This document shows positions 31,337 to 41,414 of a stretch of 64,000 nucleotides of DNA, piece by piece. The first letter of the stretch is position 1. Each line of letters begins with the position of its first letter. Below the pieces are notes generated by a model, which was not told where the DNA came from, did not search any database, and was given only the letters and a program-made list of their open reading frames with translations. This DNA comes from Chryseobacterium defluvii (lineage in GTDB: Bacteria > Bacteroidota > Bacteroidia > Flavobacteriales > Weeksellaceae): the NCBI RefSeq assembly GCF_014204415.1, contig NZ_JACHLE010000001.1:1426001-1490000 (forward strand), given 5' to 3'. The translations under genes and the position numbers were made by a program.

Positions 31337-32245
31337 TCAGGTATTTTTAAGTTGTTCAAAAAGTTCTTTCTGCCTGTCTGTGAGATCAGTCGGCAACTTT
31401 ACTTCGTAAGTCACAAACAGATCACCAAATTGTCCCTCCTTTTTATATACAGGAAATCCTTTTCCTTTCAGTCTTACGGTTACTCCGTTCTGGATTCCGG
31501 GCTTTACCTTAAGATTCACACCTCCATCCATTGTATTGACTTTTACTTCCCCTCCTAACACCGCAGTGTAAAGGTCTACCATGACTTTTGTTTTCAGGTC
31601 ATTTCCTGTTCGTTCAAAATCAGGATCCGAAGGAATATGGAAGGTAATATAAAGGTCTCCGCCCGGCCCGGCATTGAAGCCGGGGTTTCCGTGTCCTTTC
31701 AGCTTGATCTGCTGGCCGTCATATACACCCGCAGGAATGGTGATTCTTACTTTTTTACCATTGATGTCAAAAGTCTGCGGATGTGTTTTTGCAGCATCCC
31801 TCAAACTTAAATTCAGTTCGGCGTGTATATCCTGGCCTTTAAATTTTCCCGAAGCACTTCCACGTGCATTTCTTCTTCCAAAACCGTCCGTTCCTCCGAA
31901 CATACTTTTGAAAAAATCTGAAAAATCCTCATCCTCACCAAAATCCCCGCCCGAAAATCCGCTGTAGTTCTGCTGCTGATACTGCCTTTGCTGCTGCTGA
32001 GCCTTCTCATATTCTTCACCATGTTTCCAGTGTTCCCCGTATTTATCATATTTGGCTCTGTTCTCAGGATCTCCCAGAACTTCATTGGCTTCATTCAGCT
32101 CTTTGAATTTCTCTTCGGCAGTTTTATTATCAGGGTTAAGATCAGGATGGTATTTTCTTGCCAGTTTTCGGTAAGCTTTCTTGATCTCATCCTGCGTTGC
32201 GCTTTTATCTACGCCTAAAATTTTATAGTAATCTATATAAGCCAT
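31337..32245 (-). CDS. cbpA: DnaJ-like co-chaperone CbpA
   Basis: 302 residues. An N-terminal J-domain with HPD in [10 protein letters not shown] (about 31-40) is followed by a Gln/Gly/Phe-rich linker with a run of Gln and Tyr (about 80-130) and a DnaJ C-terminal substrate-binding domain ([42 protein letters not shown]). There is no zinc-finger region, which separates CbpA from DnaJ. It stimulates DnaK in the cytoplasm and is controlled by CbpM encoded next to it. Confidence 0.93.
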   Translation of the reverse strand: MAYIDYYKILGVDKSATQDEIKKAYRKLARKYHPDLNPDNKTAEEKFKELNEANEVLGDPENRAKYDKYGEHWKHGEEYEKAQQQQRQYQQQNYSGFSGGDFGEDEDFSDFFKSMFGGTDGFGRRNARGSASGKFKGQDIHAELNLSLRDAAKTHPQTFDINGKKVRITIPAGVYDGQQIKLKGHGNPGFNAGPGGDLYITFHIPSDPDFERTGNDLKTKVMVDLYTAVLGGEVKVNTMDGGVNLKVKPGIQNGVTVRLKGKGFPVYKKEGQFGDLFVTYEVKLPTDLTDRQKELFEQLKNT

Positions 32246-32261
32246 AGAAACGATATTTACT

Positions 32262-32269
32262 CAAATTTA
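32262..32269 (-). promoter_or_regulatory. Candidate -7 element for cbpA-cbpM
   Basis: On the minus strand it reads TAAATTTG, an exact match to TAnnTTTG, 16 bases before the cbpA start codon. Confidence 0.5.
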
Positions 32270-32316
32270 GGCAATCTGCCCCTGAAAATAATATAATGGT
32301 ATGTTAAAAATAAGCC

Positions 32317-32324
32317 TATCTTTG
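32317..32324 (+). promoter_or_regulatory. Candidate -7 element for the symporter gene
   Basis: TATCTTTG matches TAnnTTTG and lies 14 bases before the ATG at 32339. Confidence 0.5.
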
Positions 32325-32338
32325 ATAAAAAGCATGGC

Positions 32339-33538
32339 ATGGGCGAGGTATTGAAAAACTACTCCGGAATTATATTTTTGTTATTGGGGATCACTATCGG
32401 AAGCATTATAGGGATCATGGCACCCGGCGTTGTAGAGTATATCAAGCCTTTAGGAGACATTTTCCTTAATCTGCTTTTTGTAAGTGTGGTTCCTCTGGTA
32501 TTTTTTGCGGTTTCCAATTCCATTGCGTCTCTGGAACAGCAATCTAAATTCGGGAGGATCATTCTGGTCATGTCTTTTACTTTTTTGCTCTTTATATTGA
32601 TTGCGGCCGTTTTCACCATCTGTGCCGTATACCTGTTCCCGGTTTCCTCCGTTTCAGGAAGCACTGAAATAGTGAATGAAAGTGCAAATAACGACAGCTG
32701 GGGAAACAGGATCGTAAGCTTTTTCACCGTTGGGGAATTCACTGAGTTGTTTTCCCGGAGAAATATGCTTGCCCTGCTGATATTTGCTTTTCTAACGGGT
32801 TTTGCAGCAAGAAAATCAGGGGAAAAAGGACAGCCGTTCAGGATTTTTATAGCCTCCGGGTATGAAGTAATGAAAGAATTGCTCTTGCTCATTATGAAAA
32901 TAGCCCCAATTGGGTTGGGAGCCTATTTTGCCTATCAGGTAGCTACTTTAGGACCTCAGCTTTTCGGGTTTTATGCCAAGCCCTTAGGATTATATTATAT
33001 CGCCGGAATTATTTATTTCCTGGTCTTCTTCTCTTTATATGCTTTTCTGGCCAATGGGCGGAATGGAATTAAAAGTTTCTGGACCAATGCCATTTATCCC
33101 ACTCTTACGGCCGTAAGCACCTGCAGCAGCTTTGCCACCATGCCTGCCAATCTGCAGGCGGCTTCCAAGATCGGTATCCCGGCTTCCATTGCCAATCTTG
33201 TGATCCCAATTGGGACTACTTTACATAAGAACGGCTCTGCCATGTCTTCCATTATTAAAATCTATGTTGCTTTTTTAATTATCGGGAGAGATTTTTTTGA
33301 TCTGTCCAATCTATTGCTGGCATTGGGAATTACAGTATTTGTAAGCATTGTTGCAGGCGGTATCCCCAATGGAGGCTATATTGGGGAAATGCTGATGATT
33401 TCTGTGTATAAACTGCCGCAGGAAGCTGTTCCGGCAGTGATCATTATTGGGACTCTGGTAGACCCTTTGGCTACGGTTCTGAATGCAGTAGGAGATATTG
33501 TGGCGGCAATGTTTGTGAATAGGTTTGTGAAGACCTGA
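32339..33538 (+). CDS. Dicarboxylate/amino acid:cation symporter (DAACS family)
   Basis: 399 residues with about eight membrane helices and two hairpin loops. The serine-rich re-entrant loop region is TAVSTCSSFATMPANLQAA (about 260-278), and the second signature IPIGTTLHKNGSAM (about 289-302) corresponds to the NMDGT substrate-binding motif region. A late GGIPNGGYIGE and DPLATVLNAVGD complete the family pattern. Homologues (GltP, DctA) import glutamate, aspartate or C4-dicarboxylates with protons or sodium. The changed NMDGT motif means the substrate could differ. Confidence 0.92.
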   Translation: MGEVLKNYSGIIFLLLGITIGSIIGIMAPGVVEYIKPLGDIFLNLLFVSVVPLVFFAVSNSIASLEQQSKFGRIILVMSFTFLLFILIAAVFTICAVYLFPVSSVSGSTEIVNESANNDSWGNRIVSFFTVGEFTELFSRRNMLALLIFAFLTGFAARKSGEKGQPFRIFIASGYEVMKELLLLIMKIAPIGLGAYFAYQVATLGPQLFGFYAKPLGLYYIAGIIYFLVFFSLYAFLANGRNGIKSFWTNAIYPTLTAVSTCSSFATMPANLQAASKIGIPASIANLVIPIGTTLHKNGSAMSSIIKIYVAFLIIGRDFFDLSNLLLALGITVFVSIVAGGIPNGGYIGEMLMISVYKLPQEAVPAVIIIGTLVDPLATVLNAVGDIVAAMFVNRFVKT

Positions 33539-33747
33539 TGCTTTAGTCTATACAAAAAATAAAAGTCTAAACCATTTTAATAGTAAAAATTTTATTTTTT
33601 GAACCATTAAGAATATTAAGATAAGCTTTGCTTTAAACTTAAAAATCAGAATGATTGACCTTAATGATCCTTTATTTCTTAAATTCTCCTTAATAGTTTA
33701 AAAATACCGGATACTTTTTGATAAGTCTAAACACGTTAAATTAAAAA

Positions 33748-34284
33748 ATGTTCATGAATACTTCTTTTTTTAAGAAAATTGGTTTGTATGATTTTCTGAA
33801 TATTGAAACTGAGATGAGTAAGCCCGAACTCATTCAAAAATTAAAGAAAATGAGCTATGAGAGCAGTCTCGACATCTTTTCAGTAGCAGATTATGCAATC
33901 CCCAACAGATTTGAATACAAAGGATTAATAAATGAAAATAATTTTATACTCAGACGAAGAAAACATTTTTTTGATTCGAAAAACCCAAACCCTAATATAA
34001 CGGGAATCATTGATGAAAAAAATGGAAAAACATTTATAAAAACTGAATTTATGCCTGCAAAATATCTTGTTCTGATTCATATTTTGCTAAGCCTCCTTTT
34101 TCTGGCAATATCTTTCGCTGTAAATGAAACAGGTATTAAAATTTTTATACTGGTGATGTTGCTGATAGTAAATTCCAGCCATTACTTCGCAATGAAAACC
34201 GCCATTAAAAAAAACAAATATGACTTTGAAAGAGAATTAAATTACATCATTCAGAAAAACAATTATTTTAAAGGTTATCAATAA
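33748..34284 (+). CDS. Hypothetical membrane protein
   Basis: 178 residues. The first 110 residues are soluble and charged. Two adjacent hydrophobic segments follow (YLVLIHILLSLLFLAISFAV, about 111-130, and IFILVMLLIVNSSHYF), then a basic tail. The layout resembles small stress or PH-like membrane proteins, but no family is recognised. It is preceded by about 200 bp of AT-rich sequence that includes a flavobacterial-type intergenic stretch (GAACCATTAAGAATATTAAG near 33600). A weak hairpin with arms CACCTC/GAGGTG follows the stop. Confidence 0.65.
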   Translation: MFMNTSFFKKIGLYDFLNIETEMSKPELIQKLKKMSYESSLDIFSVADYAIPNRFEYKGLINENNFILRRRKHFFDSKNPNPNITGIIDEKNGKTFIKTEFMPAKYLVLIHILLSLLFLAISFAVNETGIKIFILVMLLIVNSSHYFAMKTAIKKNKYDFERELNYIIQKNNYFKGYQ

Positions 34285-34326
34285 AAAACACCTCAAATAA
34301 GAGGTGCCTGGTTATTATATGATCAA

Positions 34327-35652
34327 TTATGAATATTCATAATACCTCGCCCCCTTCAGAACCGGATTTTCCATTTCTACAGAGTTTAATCCAAACCCTT
34401 TGTAATTTGGATTGATCGACTGATTCACCTGTTTTCTGTGCAGTTTTTCATAGGTATCAAAATCAATAGCAGTCCTGTTATTCAGGTTGTCAAATAAATT
34501 CCATTTGGAAACTGCATTTTTCCAGTTCCTGGAAACCTTACCTGCAAAAACTTTGGATTTCGAACCGCTTCCGTATCCTAAAAAGCCTATCTCAGTGCCC
34601 GATAATTCTTCATTTTCGTTATAAGAGGTCTGCAATGCGGAAAGCAGTGCCATAAAAACGGATGCCGTATACATATTGCCTATTTCAGAGGATGCACGCT
34701 GGGATTTTTCTATCTTATCGCTGATAAACTGTAGATACCCTTCGGATTTTGCAACTGTTTTTTGTTCTTCGGTAGTTCCGTAAGGAAGATTGTTTTCTAA
34801 GGAATAGATCTCTGTAAATACCCTCTTACCGTGAAAGGCGTAAGGAAGATGGAAAATCAGGTATTTCCAGCTTTCATAAGGCTTATTCTTACCGGAGATT
34901 TCTTTATAATGAGCATAGGCCTCCCTTATCCTGTCCTGATAGCATTGATTGGAATACTGCCCGTCAAACACCGGCTCATCTGTAAAAATTTCTATTTTAT
35001 CCGGAAATGTTTCCGGAGCATGAGCTAAGTTTTCTTTGGTATAATGACGTCTTGGTTTGAAGAAATCAAAAACACTTTCGGTAGCCACTCCCCAATGGTT
35101 TTCAATTTCCAGCAGATCAGGCCTTGAAGAAACCAATAGAGCCACAGCTCCACCTCCCTGGGTATATTCCCCGGAAGAAGCCAGCTCATATTTTGCATAA
35201 TCACTGGCAATGACAATTGCTTTTTTATCGGGATTTGCTCTCACAAAATCAAGGGAATTGTGAAGGGCATCCACTGCCCCGATGCATGCGAAGGTCATAT
35301 CCACCACATCACAGTTTTTAAAGCATCTTTCCCCGAATTCCTTTTCCAGCACTTTTTCCACCATCTGCATAGCATAGGAAGCAGTAGGTTTTGCCGCGTC
35401 CAGCGCACTTTCGGTTCCCAGATAAATCCTTGATATCTCTTTCGGGTCAATAGAATAATCCTGTATCAGTCTTAATAATGCCTCTGCTGCAAAGGTGGCA
35501 GCGTCTTCATGAACATCGGGAAAGCCCATTTTGTTCAATCCCAATCCTTTTTCCAGTTTTGCCGGATCAATTCCTCTTTTCTCCGCCAGATCTTTAATTT
35601 CCAAATACAAAGAAGGTACATAGTAACTCGCCGCTTCAATTCCAAAACTCAT
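34327..35652 (-). CDS. mvaS: Hydroxymethylglutaryl-CoA synthase
   Basis: 441 residues. The catalytic acid is Glu81 in GTESALDAAKP, the acyl-binding nucleophile Cys123 in DMTFACIGAVDAL, and a catalytic His is in FHLPYAFHGKR. These are the signature elements of HMG-CoA synthase. The enzyme condenses acetyl-CoA with acetoacetyl-CoA in the mevalonate pathway, the route to isoprenoids in flavobacteria. That pathway would also feed any prenyl donor used by the terpene-cyclase-like protein at 21.4 kb. A candidate -7 element, TAAATTCG, lies on the minus strand at 35672-35679. Confidence 0.94.
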   Translation of the reverse strand: MSFGIEAASYYVPSLYLEIKDLAEKRGIDPAKLEKGLGLNKMGFPDVHEDAATFAAEALLRLIQDYSIDPKEISRIYLGTESALDAAKPTASYAMQMVEKVLEKEFGERCFKNCDVVDMTFACIGAVDALHNSLDFVRANPDKKAIVIASDYAKYELASSGEYTQGGGAVALLVSSRPDLLEIENHWGVATESVFDFFKPRRHYTKENLAHAPETFPDKIEIFTDEPVFDGQYSNQCYQDRIREAYAHYKEISGKNKPYESWKYLIFHLPYAFHGKRVFTEIYSLENNLPYGTTEEQKTVAKSEGYLQFISDKIEKSQRASSEIGNMYTASVFMALLSALQTSYNENEELSGTEIGFLGYGSGSKSKVFAGKVSRNWKNAVSKWNLFDNLNNRTAIDFDTYEKLHRKQVNQSINPNYKGFGLNSVEMENPVLKGARYYEYS

Positions 35653-35888
35653 AATTGTTCTAATTTTTATACGAATTTAAAAAACTGTTTAAACTTATCA
35701 AAAGAATTCAACCACAAAGTCGGCAAAGCTTATTCGGATATTTAAGTTTATGACAAGACTCTTTTAAGAAGTATAATAAACACACTTTAGTTTTTGAAAA
35801 TCTATTATAGGGCTCAATTGAAATATTCATCTTATCTGAAGTTTTTACCCAAAAATAAAAAAGCACTCCGTTAAGAAGTGCTTTGCAT
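35653..35888. repeat. Intergenic region with dispersed repeat and terminator
   Basis: AACCACAAAGTCGGCAAAG (from 35709) and ACACTTTAGTTTTTG followed by AAAATCTA (35782-35804) repeat the pair found at 5927 and 5997. AAAGCACT/AGTGCTTT at 35860-35884 is a hairpin with T/A runs, probably the terminator of the M1 peptidase gene. Confidence 0.65.
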
Positions 35889-38399
35889 TTATTTAAAATC
35901 TTCGATTGATTTATTCAGGGCGTCTATCTGTTTATTGATGCTTGCTGCATTCTGGGGATTCTGCTTCAGGAATTCCATTTTTTTGCTTAATCCGTCTTTC
36001 AGCATTTGGACAACCATCATTTTCACCTGCGGATTATCTCCCATCTGACTTTTAGCCTGTCCCAAAATTTTGGTAATGCTTTCAGTAGCTTTTAAATTAT
36101 CTGAGGTCATGATCCAGTTGAACCCATCTTCTGCTGCTTTCCCCAACTCCGGATTCTGGAATTTCACAAAAGGATAAAAAGCCGCAATAGGAGCAATATG
36201 AGCCATTTGGGAAGTCACTTTATTTTTGACCACAACAGGCAGTAATTGTGTCAACAGATCCTCTGAGGCTCCCTCCAGGTCAATTTTATCTGCCAGTGAA
36301 CTAACTCTTGAAGGACCGATCGCAACAATGGCTCCTAAAGAGTTTCCTTTTACGGAATTGGAAACGGCATTCATTCCCTTTTCAAAGACCGGAAGGTATT
36401 TCTTATCTTTAGTTTTTGCAAGAGCAGCAAGAGCAGCTGCCTGAACCAGTGTTTTCGGGTCATTGGAAGCCAGTTTTTCAACATCTGCTCCCAAAGCTTT
36501 CATTTGTTCCGGATTGGTAAGGTCTATCAATTCCAGAGCTTTCATTCTTACTCTGAAATACGGGTCTTTCAATGCAGCTGCCAGCAATTTTACTGCTGCA
36601 GGGTTTTTCCCGACCTGATCTTTTATTCCGTCCAGTGCATTGTATCTGCTCTTAAATTCTTTAGAGTTGGTATACTGCATCAGGTATTGCTCAGGGGTTT
36701 TGCTGTCCGTAATATCCGATAAAAGAACACCGTCTGCATTAATGTTTACCAGATCCGGGTTTTTGGAGACTTCAAAATTGAATGCATTTTTAGAATCTGC
36801 TTTTACCCAGACATTATATCTTTTCGGCTTTCCGTTATCGTAGACATCAATAGCGAGAGGAAATTCAAACGGCTGCTCCTGAGTCTGGTTAATGGTTACG
36901 GAAACCTGTTTTTTTACCGGCTCGAAGGTGTATGAGTAGTTCAATTTCGGGTTGCCGTTTCCGTAATACCATTGGTTGAAGAACCAGTTCAGGTCTTTTC
37001 CTGAAACTTTTTCAAACGATAACCTTAACTGGTGTGCTTCAGCATTCTGGTATTCATTGGTTTTCAGGTAATCATTCATTCCGGCGAAAAAAGCATCATC
37101 TCCAAGGTAATTTCTCAGCATATGAAGGATTCCGCCGCCTTTCTGATAGGTTACCAGGTCAAAAACATCTTCACGGGAATTATAATTAAATCTCACCAGA
37201 TTCTTCTTAAAATCTCCGGGGTTATGGATATACCTGTCCACATCTGTCATCTGATGATAATCTGCCTGGTCTTTACCGTATTTGTATTCATTCCACAGGT
37301 ATTCCGAGTAGTTGGCAAAAGATTCATTCACCGTCAGGTTACTCCAGCTTTCTGCCGTTACCAGATCTCCGAACCAGTGGTGGAATAATTCGTGGGCAAT
37401 GGTATCTTCCCATGTATTTTCATCAATCAGTTGTCCCGGCTTTTGCAAAATATCGCTTCCATGAAGGGTTGCCGTGGTATTCTCCATCGCACCGCTCACA
37501 TAATCCCTTCCTGAGATCTGAGCATATTTTGCCCAAGGGTAATCGTAGCCTAGCTTTTTGGAGAAAAATTCCATCATTTCCGGGGTATTTCCGTAGATCT
37601 GTTTTGCATAAGGCTCATATTCTTTTTCAATATAATAATCGATAGGGATATTTTTCCATTTGTCCTTAACAACAGCATACTCTCCCACTCCCATAAAGAA
37701 AAGATAGGTGGAATGCCTTTTATCCATTACCCAATGATCTGTTCTCATGTTATTTGCCTCTTTTTGCGAAGCTTTCAGGATACCGTTGGAAAGCGTGACA
37801 TACTGATCAGGAACCGTCATATAGATCTCCTGCGTCGTTTTCTGATTAGGCTTATCAATGGTAGGGAACCATGCGGATGAAGACTCGGTCTCACCCTGTG
37901 TCCAGATCTGGGTAGGCTTACCTGATTCTGTACCTTGAGCATTGATAAAATAGAGCCCTTTTGCACTATTAATGGCTGCACTTCCCTGCTGTTTCACTTC
38001 GTTAGGACGGGAAGTATATTTGATATACACCGTATAGTCCTGATTTTTCAGGTAGGTCTTATCCAAGCTGATCTTTAAGATATCATCCTTGTATTCATAC
38101 TTAAGGGGAGATCTTTTACCATTGTTATCTAAAGCCACTTCGTGGATCAGCATACTTTTCGCATCGAGGATCAGTTCGTTTGAAGGGTAGAAATAAGGTG
38201 AGGCTGTCAGCCATTCTTCCCCGTTCATCTGTTCCTTCTGATAATCAAAATTGACCTTAAGTTTGGTATGTTTCAGTTCCGTTACTTTGTTGTGAGTGGC
38301 TCTGTATACTTTTTCCCTGCCGGAAGTTTCGGTTTGTGCCGATATATTTGCGGAAAACAGGAGTCCCAGTATAGCGATGGATAAAATGGCCTTTTTCAT
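35889..38399 (-). CDS. Secreted M1-family aminopeptidase
   Basis: 836 residues. A signal peptide (ILSIAILGLLFSANISAQ) is followed by the M1 N-terminal beta domain, then GAMEN at 303-307 and the zinc site HELFH (336-340) with the third ligand Glu359 in VNESFANY. The C-terminal third is helical with HEAT-like repeats. M1 enzymes remove N-terminal residues from peptides; the signal peptide places this one in the periplasm or outside. It is last in a run of three minus-strand genes (serine hydrolase, small protein, M1) with gaps of 6 and 11 bp, which suggests an operon. Confidence 0.95.
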   Translation of the reverse strand: MKKAILSIAILGLLFSANISAQTETSGREKVYRATHNKVTELKHTKLKVNFDYQKEQMNGEEWLTASPYFYPSNELILDAKSMLIHEVALDNNGKRSPLKYEYKDDILKISLDKTYLKNQDYTVYIKYTSRPNEVKQQGSAAINSAKGLYFINAQGTESGKPTQIWTQGETESSSAWFPTIDKPNQKTTQEIYMTVPDQYVTLSNGILKASQKEANNMRTDHWVMDKRHSTYLFFMGVGEYAVVKDKWKNIPIDYYIEKEYEPYAKQIYGNTPEMMEFFSKKLGYDYPWAKYAQISGRDYVSGAMENTTATLHGSDILQKPGQLIDENTWEDTIAHELFHHWFGDLVTAESWSNLTVNESFANYSEYLWNEYKYGKDQADYHQMTDVDRYIHNPGDFKKNLVRFNYNSREDVFDLVTYQKGGGILHMLRNYLGDDAFFAGMNDYLKTNEYQNAEAHQLRLSFEKVSGKDLNWFFNQWYYGNGNPKLNYSYTFEPVKKQVSVTINQTQEQPFEFPLAIDVYDNGKPKRYNVWVKADSKNAFNFEVSKNPDLVNINADGVLLSDITDSKTPEQYLMQYTNSKEFKSRYNALDGIKDQVGKNPAAVKLLAAALKDPYFRVRMKALELIDLTNPEQMKALGADVEKLASNDPKTLVQAAALAALAKTKDKKYLPVFEKGMNAVSNSVKGNSLGAIVAIGPSRVSSLADKIDLEGASEDLLTQLLPVVVKNKVTSQMAHIAPIAAFYPFVKFQNPELGKAAEDGFNWIMTSDNLKATESITKILGQAKSQMGDNPQVKMMVVQMLKDGLSKKMEFLKQNPQNAASINKQIDALNKSIEDFK

Positions 38400-38410
38400 T
38401 TGAATATTTA

Positions 38411-38641
38411 TTATTTTTTAGAATTGTCTTTTGTCAGAATATCGAAAATATCATTGACTAATGTTTCATAATCTCCTTTTTTCAGCTGTTCTTTGGTTTT
38501 TGCAAAGGCTTTTTTCAGCTCGCTTTCGGGATTTTCTTCGTCGATGATCTCTATGGATTTTACTCCTTTTAATTGAAGAAGCGCATTTTTCAATGCTTCC
38601 ATGTCTGCTCCTTCTTCGGTAATTATTTTTAAATATTTCAT
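38411..38641 (-). CDS. Small hypothetical protein in M1 peptidase operon
   Basis: 76 residues, no signal peptide. The first half has a beta-alpha-beta flavour (MKYLKIITEEGADMEALKNA then LKGVKSIEIIDEE), the second is helical and charged. This resembles small ribbon or ferredoxin-like regulatory proteins, but I recognise no family. It sits between the serine hydrolase and the M1 peptidase genes with gaps of 6 and 11 bp, so it is almost certainly translated. Confidence 0.65.
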   Translation of the reverse strand: MKYLKIITEEGADMEALKNALLQLKGVKSIEIIDEENPESELKKAFAKTKEQLKKGDYETLVNDIFDILTKDNSKK

Positions 38642-38647
38642 GATGGT

Positions 38648-39973
38648 CTATTCTTTTTTAAAGGTAGTTGCATGTGAATTCTGGGTGATCACAAATTGTT
38701 TTTCCCCAAGGTTGAAATCTACGGTAATTCCTGCCCCATCAAATTTAAAGCTGGTCTTTGAAGTAGCTTCCAAAGGGAAAGCGCTCTGTCCCGTAGCCTG
38801 TGCCATCAATGTTTTATCTTTGATAAAAATGTTGAATTTCACTGGCATTCCGGCAGTTGAATATGTTCCTGCAAATTCTTTAAGTTCATCTTCTGACAAT
38901 ACAATCCCTTTAAAATCAGGCATTTTAAAATCTCTGCCCAAAGCAGCTTCCATCATCCTGCTGAAAATATTTTCACTTTTATAATCTGACTGATTGGTTA
39001 CAAAACTGACTGCAGTTTTCAATTCAGGGAAATAATAAAGAACTGAGCTGAATCCATCAATCCCACCTGTATGCCCAAATCCTGAATATTTTTCAAAGGG
39101 TACTTTTACCAGCCCGTAACCATAATCATCAACAAATATTTTCATTTGTTTAAGACTTGTTTTTGTAATTAACTTACCATTTTCAAGACCCGTAATGAAT
39201 TTTAAAAGCTCTGTGGGTGTGGAGATAATATTCCCTGCCCCGATCGGAATACTCATGTCTGTTTCCGGCAAAGGCTGATAGTTTCCGTTCATATACTGGT
39301 AAGAAAGGGCCTGGTTTTCAGAGGTATTTATTTTCCCGCCTACCTTTGTTAAAGTTAATTTGAGCGACCGGGCTATTTTATCCTGAACCAGCTGTGCATA
39401 CTCTTTCTTGTAGACCTTTTCCAGAATAAGGCCTAATAAAATATAATTTGAATTGCTATACTCATGCTTTATCCCGGGCAAAAAATCACTTTTATATTTC
39501 TGGATAATAGAAACCAGCTGTGCTTCTGACTGAGGCTGTGTATAATAATTCCAAAATTCTCCTTCATCGGTCAGGCTGTGAATACCGCTTCTATGCTGCA
39601 GGAGATGTTCAATGGTAATCTTTTTTGCATTTTCTATTCCCGGGTAAAATTCGGAGAGTTTTGTATCGGTTGAGAGCTTTTTATCTTCAACTGCTTTCAT
39701 GACCAGTACGGCCGTGAATGTTTTGGAGATAGAGCCGATCCTGTATTGGGTATTCATATTAGCTTTCTGCTGTTTAGCTGCATCTGCAAATCCCGTAACT
39801 TTTAAAAATGCCGGCTGGTCTTTCTCTGCAAAAGCAAAGCTTCCCATCACTTTATGATGAACAAATAAAGAGTCCAGATAACTTCCTAGTTTTTCTCTTA
39901 TGTTATTTTGAGAGAAAACAAGGGATGAAACATTTAAAGCAACAAGAAAGCAGATCTTTTTAATCATAAACAA
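38648..39973 (-). CDS. Secreted serine hydrolase (class C beta-lactamase fold)
   Basis: 441 residues with a signal peptide (FLVALNVSSLVFSQ). The catalytic SxxK is S81-I-S-K84 in RIGSISKTFTAVL, YxN is in YSNSNYILLG, and the third motif HTG is in GFGHTGGIDG. This is the penicillin-binding/beta-lactamase class C fold. A C-terminal domain of about 90 residues resembles the lipocalin-like extension often fused to such peptidases. Substrates may be D-amino acid peptides or esters; real beta-lactam resistance is not implied. It is first in the run of three genes reading towards the M1 peptidase. Confidence 0.9.
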   Translation of the reverse strand: MFMIKKICFLVALNVSSLVFSQNNIREKLGSYLDSLFVHHKVMGSFAFAEKDQPAFLKVTGFADAAKQQKANMNTQYRIGSISKTFTAVLVMKAVEDKKLSTDTKLSEFYPGIENAKKITIEHLLQHRSGIHSLTDEGEFWNYYTQPQSEAQLVSIIQKYKSDFLPGIKHEYSNSNYILLGLILEKVYKKEYAQLVQDKIARSLKLTLTKVGGKINTSENQALSYQYMNGNYQPLPETDMSIPIGAGNIISTPTELLKFITGLENGKLITKTSLKQMKIFVDDYGYGLVKVPFEKYSGFGHTGGIDGFSSVLYYFPELKTAVSFVTNQSDYKSENIFSRMMEAALGRDFKMPDFKGIVLSEDELKEFAGTYSTAGMPVKFNIFIKDKTLMAQATGQSAFPLEATSKTSFKFDGAGITVDFNLGEKQFVITQNSHATTFKKE

Positions 39974-40010
39974 GGTTTAGCGATAGGTTGAAATATCCTG
40001 ATAAAAGTTA

Positions 40011-40038
40011 CAAAAAAAGTGAAGTTTTAAGCTTCACT
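40011..40038 (-). terminator. Terminator downstream of thyA
   Basis: AGTGAAG (40018-40024) and CTTCACT (40032-40038) form the stem. On the minus strand it is followed by a run of T (complement of the A7 at 40012-40018). Confidence 0.75.
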
Positions 40039-40060
40039 CCTATATCTGTAAAAATAATTA

Positions 40061-40855
40061 TTAAATGGCAACAGGCGCTTTGATGCCCGGATGCGGATCA
40101 TAGTTCTCCAGTATAAAGTCTTCAAAATTAAAATCGAAAATATTTTTGATCCCGGGATTTAATTTCATTACCGGAAGTGGTTTCGGTTCTCTTGAAAGCT
40201 GCTTTTTGACCTGTTCAAAATGATTGTTGTAAATATGAACGTCCCCAAAGCTGTGAACATAGTCCCCCACTTCCAGATCACAGACCTGCGCAACCATCAT
40301 CAACAGTAGTGCATAGCTCGCAATGTTAAAGGGAACACCAAGGAAAACATCTGCACTTCTCTGATATAACTGAAGCGACAGCTTTCCGTCTGCCACATAG
40401 AACTGAAATAATGCGTGACACGGTGCTAAAGCCATATTCGCGATCTCAGCCACATTCCATGCGGAAACGATCAACCTTCTGGAATCCGGATTTTTCTTAA
40501 TCTGGTCTATTACTTCCGTGATCTGGTCCACCATTTTATGATCAGCCCCTTTCCAGCTTCTCCATTGTGCCCCGTAAACAGGCCCCAGGTCACCATTCTC
40601 GTCCGCCCATTCATCCCAGATAGTTACTCCATTGTCATTCAGATATTGGATATTGGTATCGCCTTTTAAGAACCAGAGCAATTCATAGATGATGGATTTC
40701 AAATGCACTTTCTTAGTAGTCACCAAAGGAAAACCCTTCGAAAGGTCATATCTCAGCTGATACCCGAAAACACTTCTTGTCCCCGTCCCGGTTCTGTCTG
40801 TCTTATCTGTCCCGTTATCTAAGATATACTGTAAAAGGTCTAAGTAATTTTGCAT
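40061..40855 (-). CDS. thyA: Thymidylate synthase
   Basis: 264 residues, the same length as E. coli ThyA. The nucleophile is Cys146 in [11 protein letters not shown], preceded by the phosphate-binding RRLIVSAWN, and followed by [20 protein letters not shown]. It methylates dUMP to dTMP using methylenetetrahydrofolate. An XRE-type regulator is encoded 12 bases upstream on the same strand and is probably in the same transcript. Confidence 0.97.
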   Translation of the reverse strand: MQNYLDLLQYILDNGTDKTDRTGTGTRSVFGYQLRYDLSKGFPLVTTKKVHLKSIIYELLWFLKGDTNIQYLNDNGVTIWDEWADENGDLGPVYGAQWRSWKGADHKMVDQITEVIDQIKKNPDSRRLIVSAWNVAEIANMALAPCHALFQFYVADGKLSLQLYQRSADVFLGVPFNIASYALLLMMVAQVCDLEVGDYVHSFGDVHIYNNHFEQVKKQLSREPKPLPVMKLNPGIKNIFDFNFEDFILENYDPHPGIKAPVAI

Positions 40856-40867
40856 GATCAGGTAAGA

Positions 40868-41254
40868 TTATTTTTTTAAGGCTTCGATTTCTTGCTTCAA
40901 ATATTCTATCATTTCATCTTTCTGCTTTAGCAGCTCGGTGTATAGATTTTTTATTTCTGTTAAAGCTTCATTATTTGTATATAGATTCTCAACATATCCA
41001 TTCCCGCTACCAGAGGAATAATCTCCACTAATATTAAAAATATTTCCTTTATCTATTTCCAATAAATCCAATATTTCCTCTGCTTTTATTCCCAAAGTTT
41101 CCGGTAGAAGTTTCAGCTTATCTATTTCAAGATCTCTTTTCCCGGACTCTACTCTTCCATAAGTGGTAACGTCCATCCCCAACAGATCAGCCACTTCCTG
41201 CTTGGAAAGTTTTTTAGCTGTGCGGGTAGTAAATAATTTATCTGAGAGGTTCAT
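40868..41254 (-). CDS. XRE-family transcriptional regulator with coiled-coil tail
   Basis: 128 residues. A helix-turn-helix of the Cro/C1 type occupies residues about 5-60 (KLSKQEVADLLGMDVTTYGR, then VESGKRDLEIDKL). A short Gly/Ser-rich linker is followed by a C-terminal coiled coil (about 95-128) likely to dimerise. It starts the transcript that continues into thyA. Many flavobacteria have stand-alone XRE proteins of this size with unknown targets; autoregulation is plausible. Confidence 0.85.
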   Translation of the reverse strand: MNLSDKLFTTRTAKKLSKQEVADLLGMDVTTYGRVESGKRDLEIDKLKLLPETLGIKAEEILDLLEIDKGNIFNISGDYSSGSGNGYVENLYTNNEALTEIKNLYTELLKQKDEMIEYLKQEIEALKK

Positions 41255-41267
41255 TATTTTTTTATTA

Positions 41268-41275
41268 CAAATATA
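41268..41275 (-). promoter_or_regulatory. Candidate -7 element for the XRE-thyA operon
   Basis: Reads TATATTTG on the minus strand, an exact TAnnTTTG match, 13 bases before the start codon. Confidence 0.5.
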
Positions 41276-41359
41276 GTTTTTTAATATTGTTAAAAAAATT
41301 GAGAATTCGTTTAAATTAATGATTCTTATTTTTTTACAAAAGGAGCATTATGATTCTCC

Positions 41360-41414
41360 GTTTGTCATTCCGGAGGCATCTAAATGCTGTTAAGATGCTT
41401 CCAGCATGACAAAC
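41360..41414. repeat. Imperfect palindrome with TTTGTCAT...ATGACAAA ends
   Basis: Arms of 22 bp with three mismatches (41360-41381 and 41393-41414). It lies in the 315-bp gap between the XRE gene and the small secreted peptide gene. Similar palindromes occur at 61983-62038 and, with shorter similarity, at 2762-2808. The rest of the gap is AT-rich and holds only the two promoter elements. Confidence 0.75.
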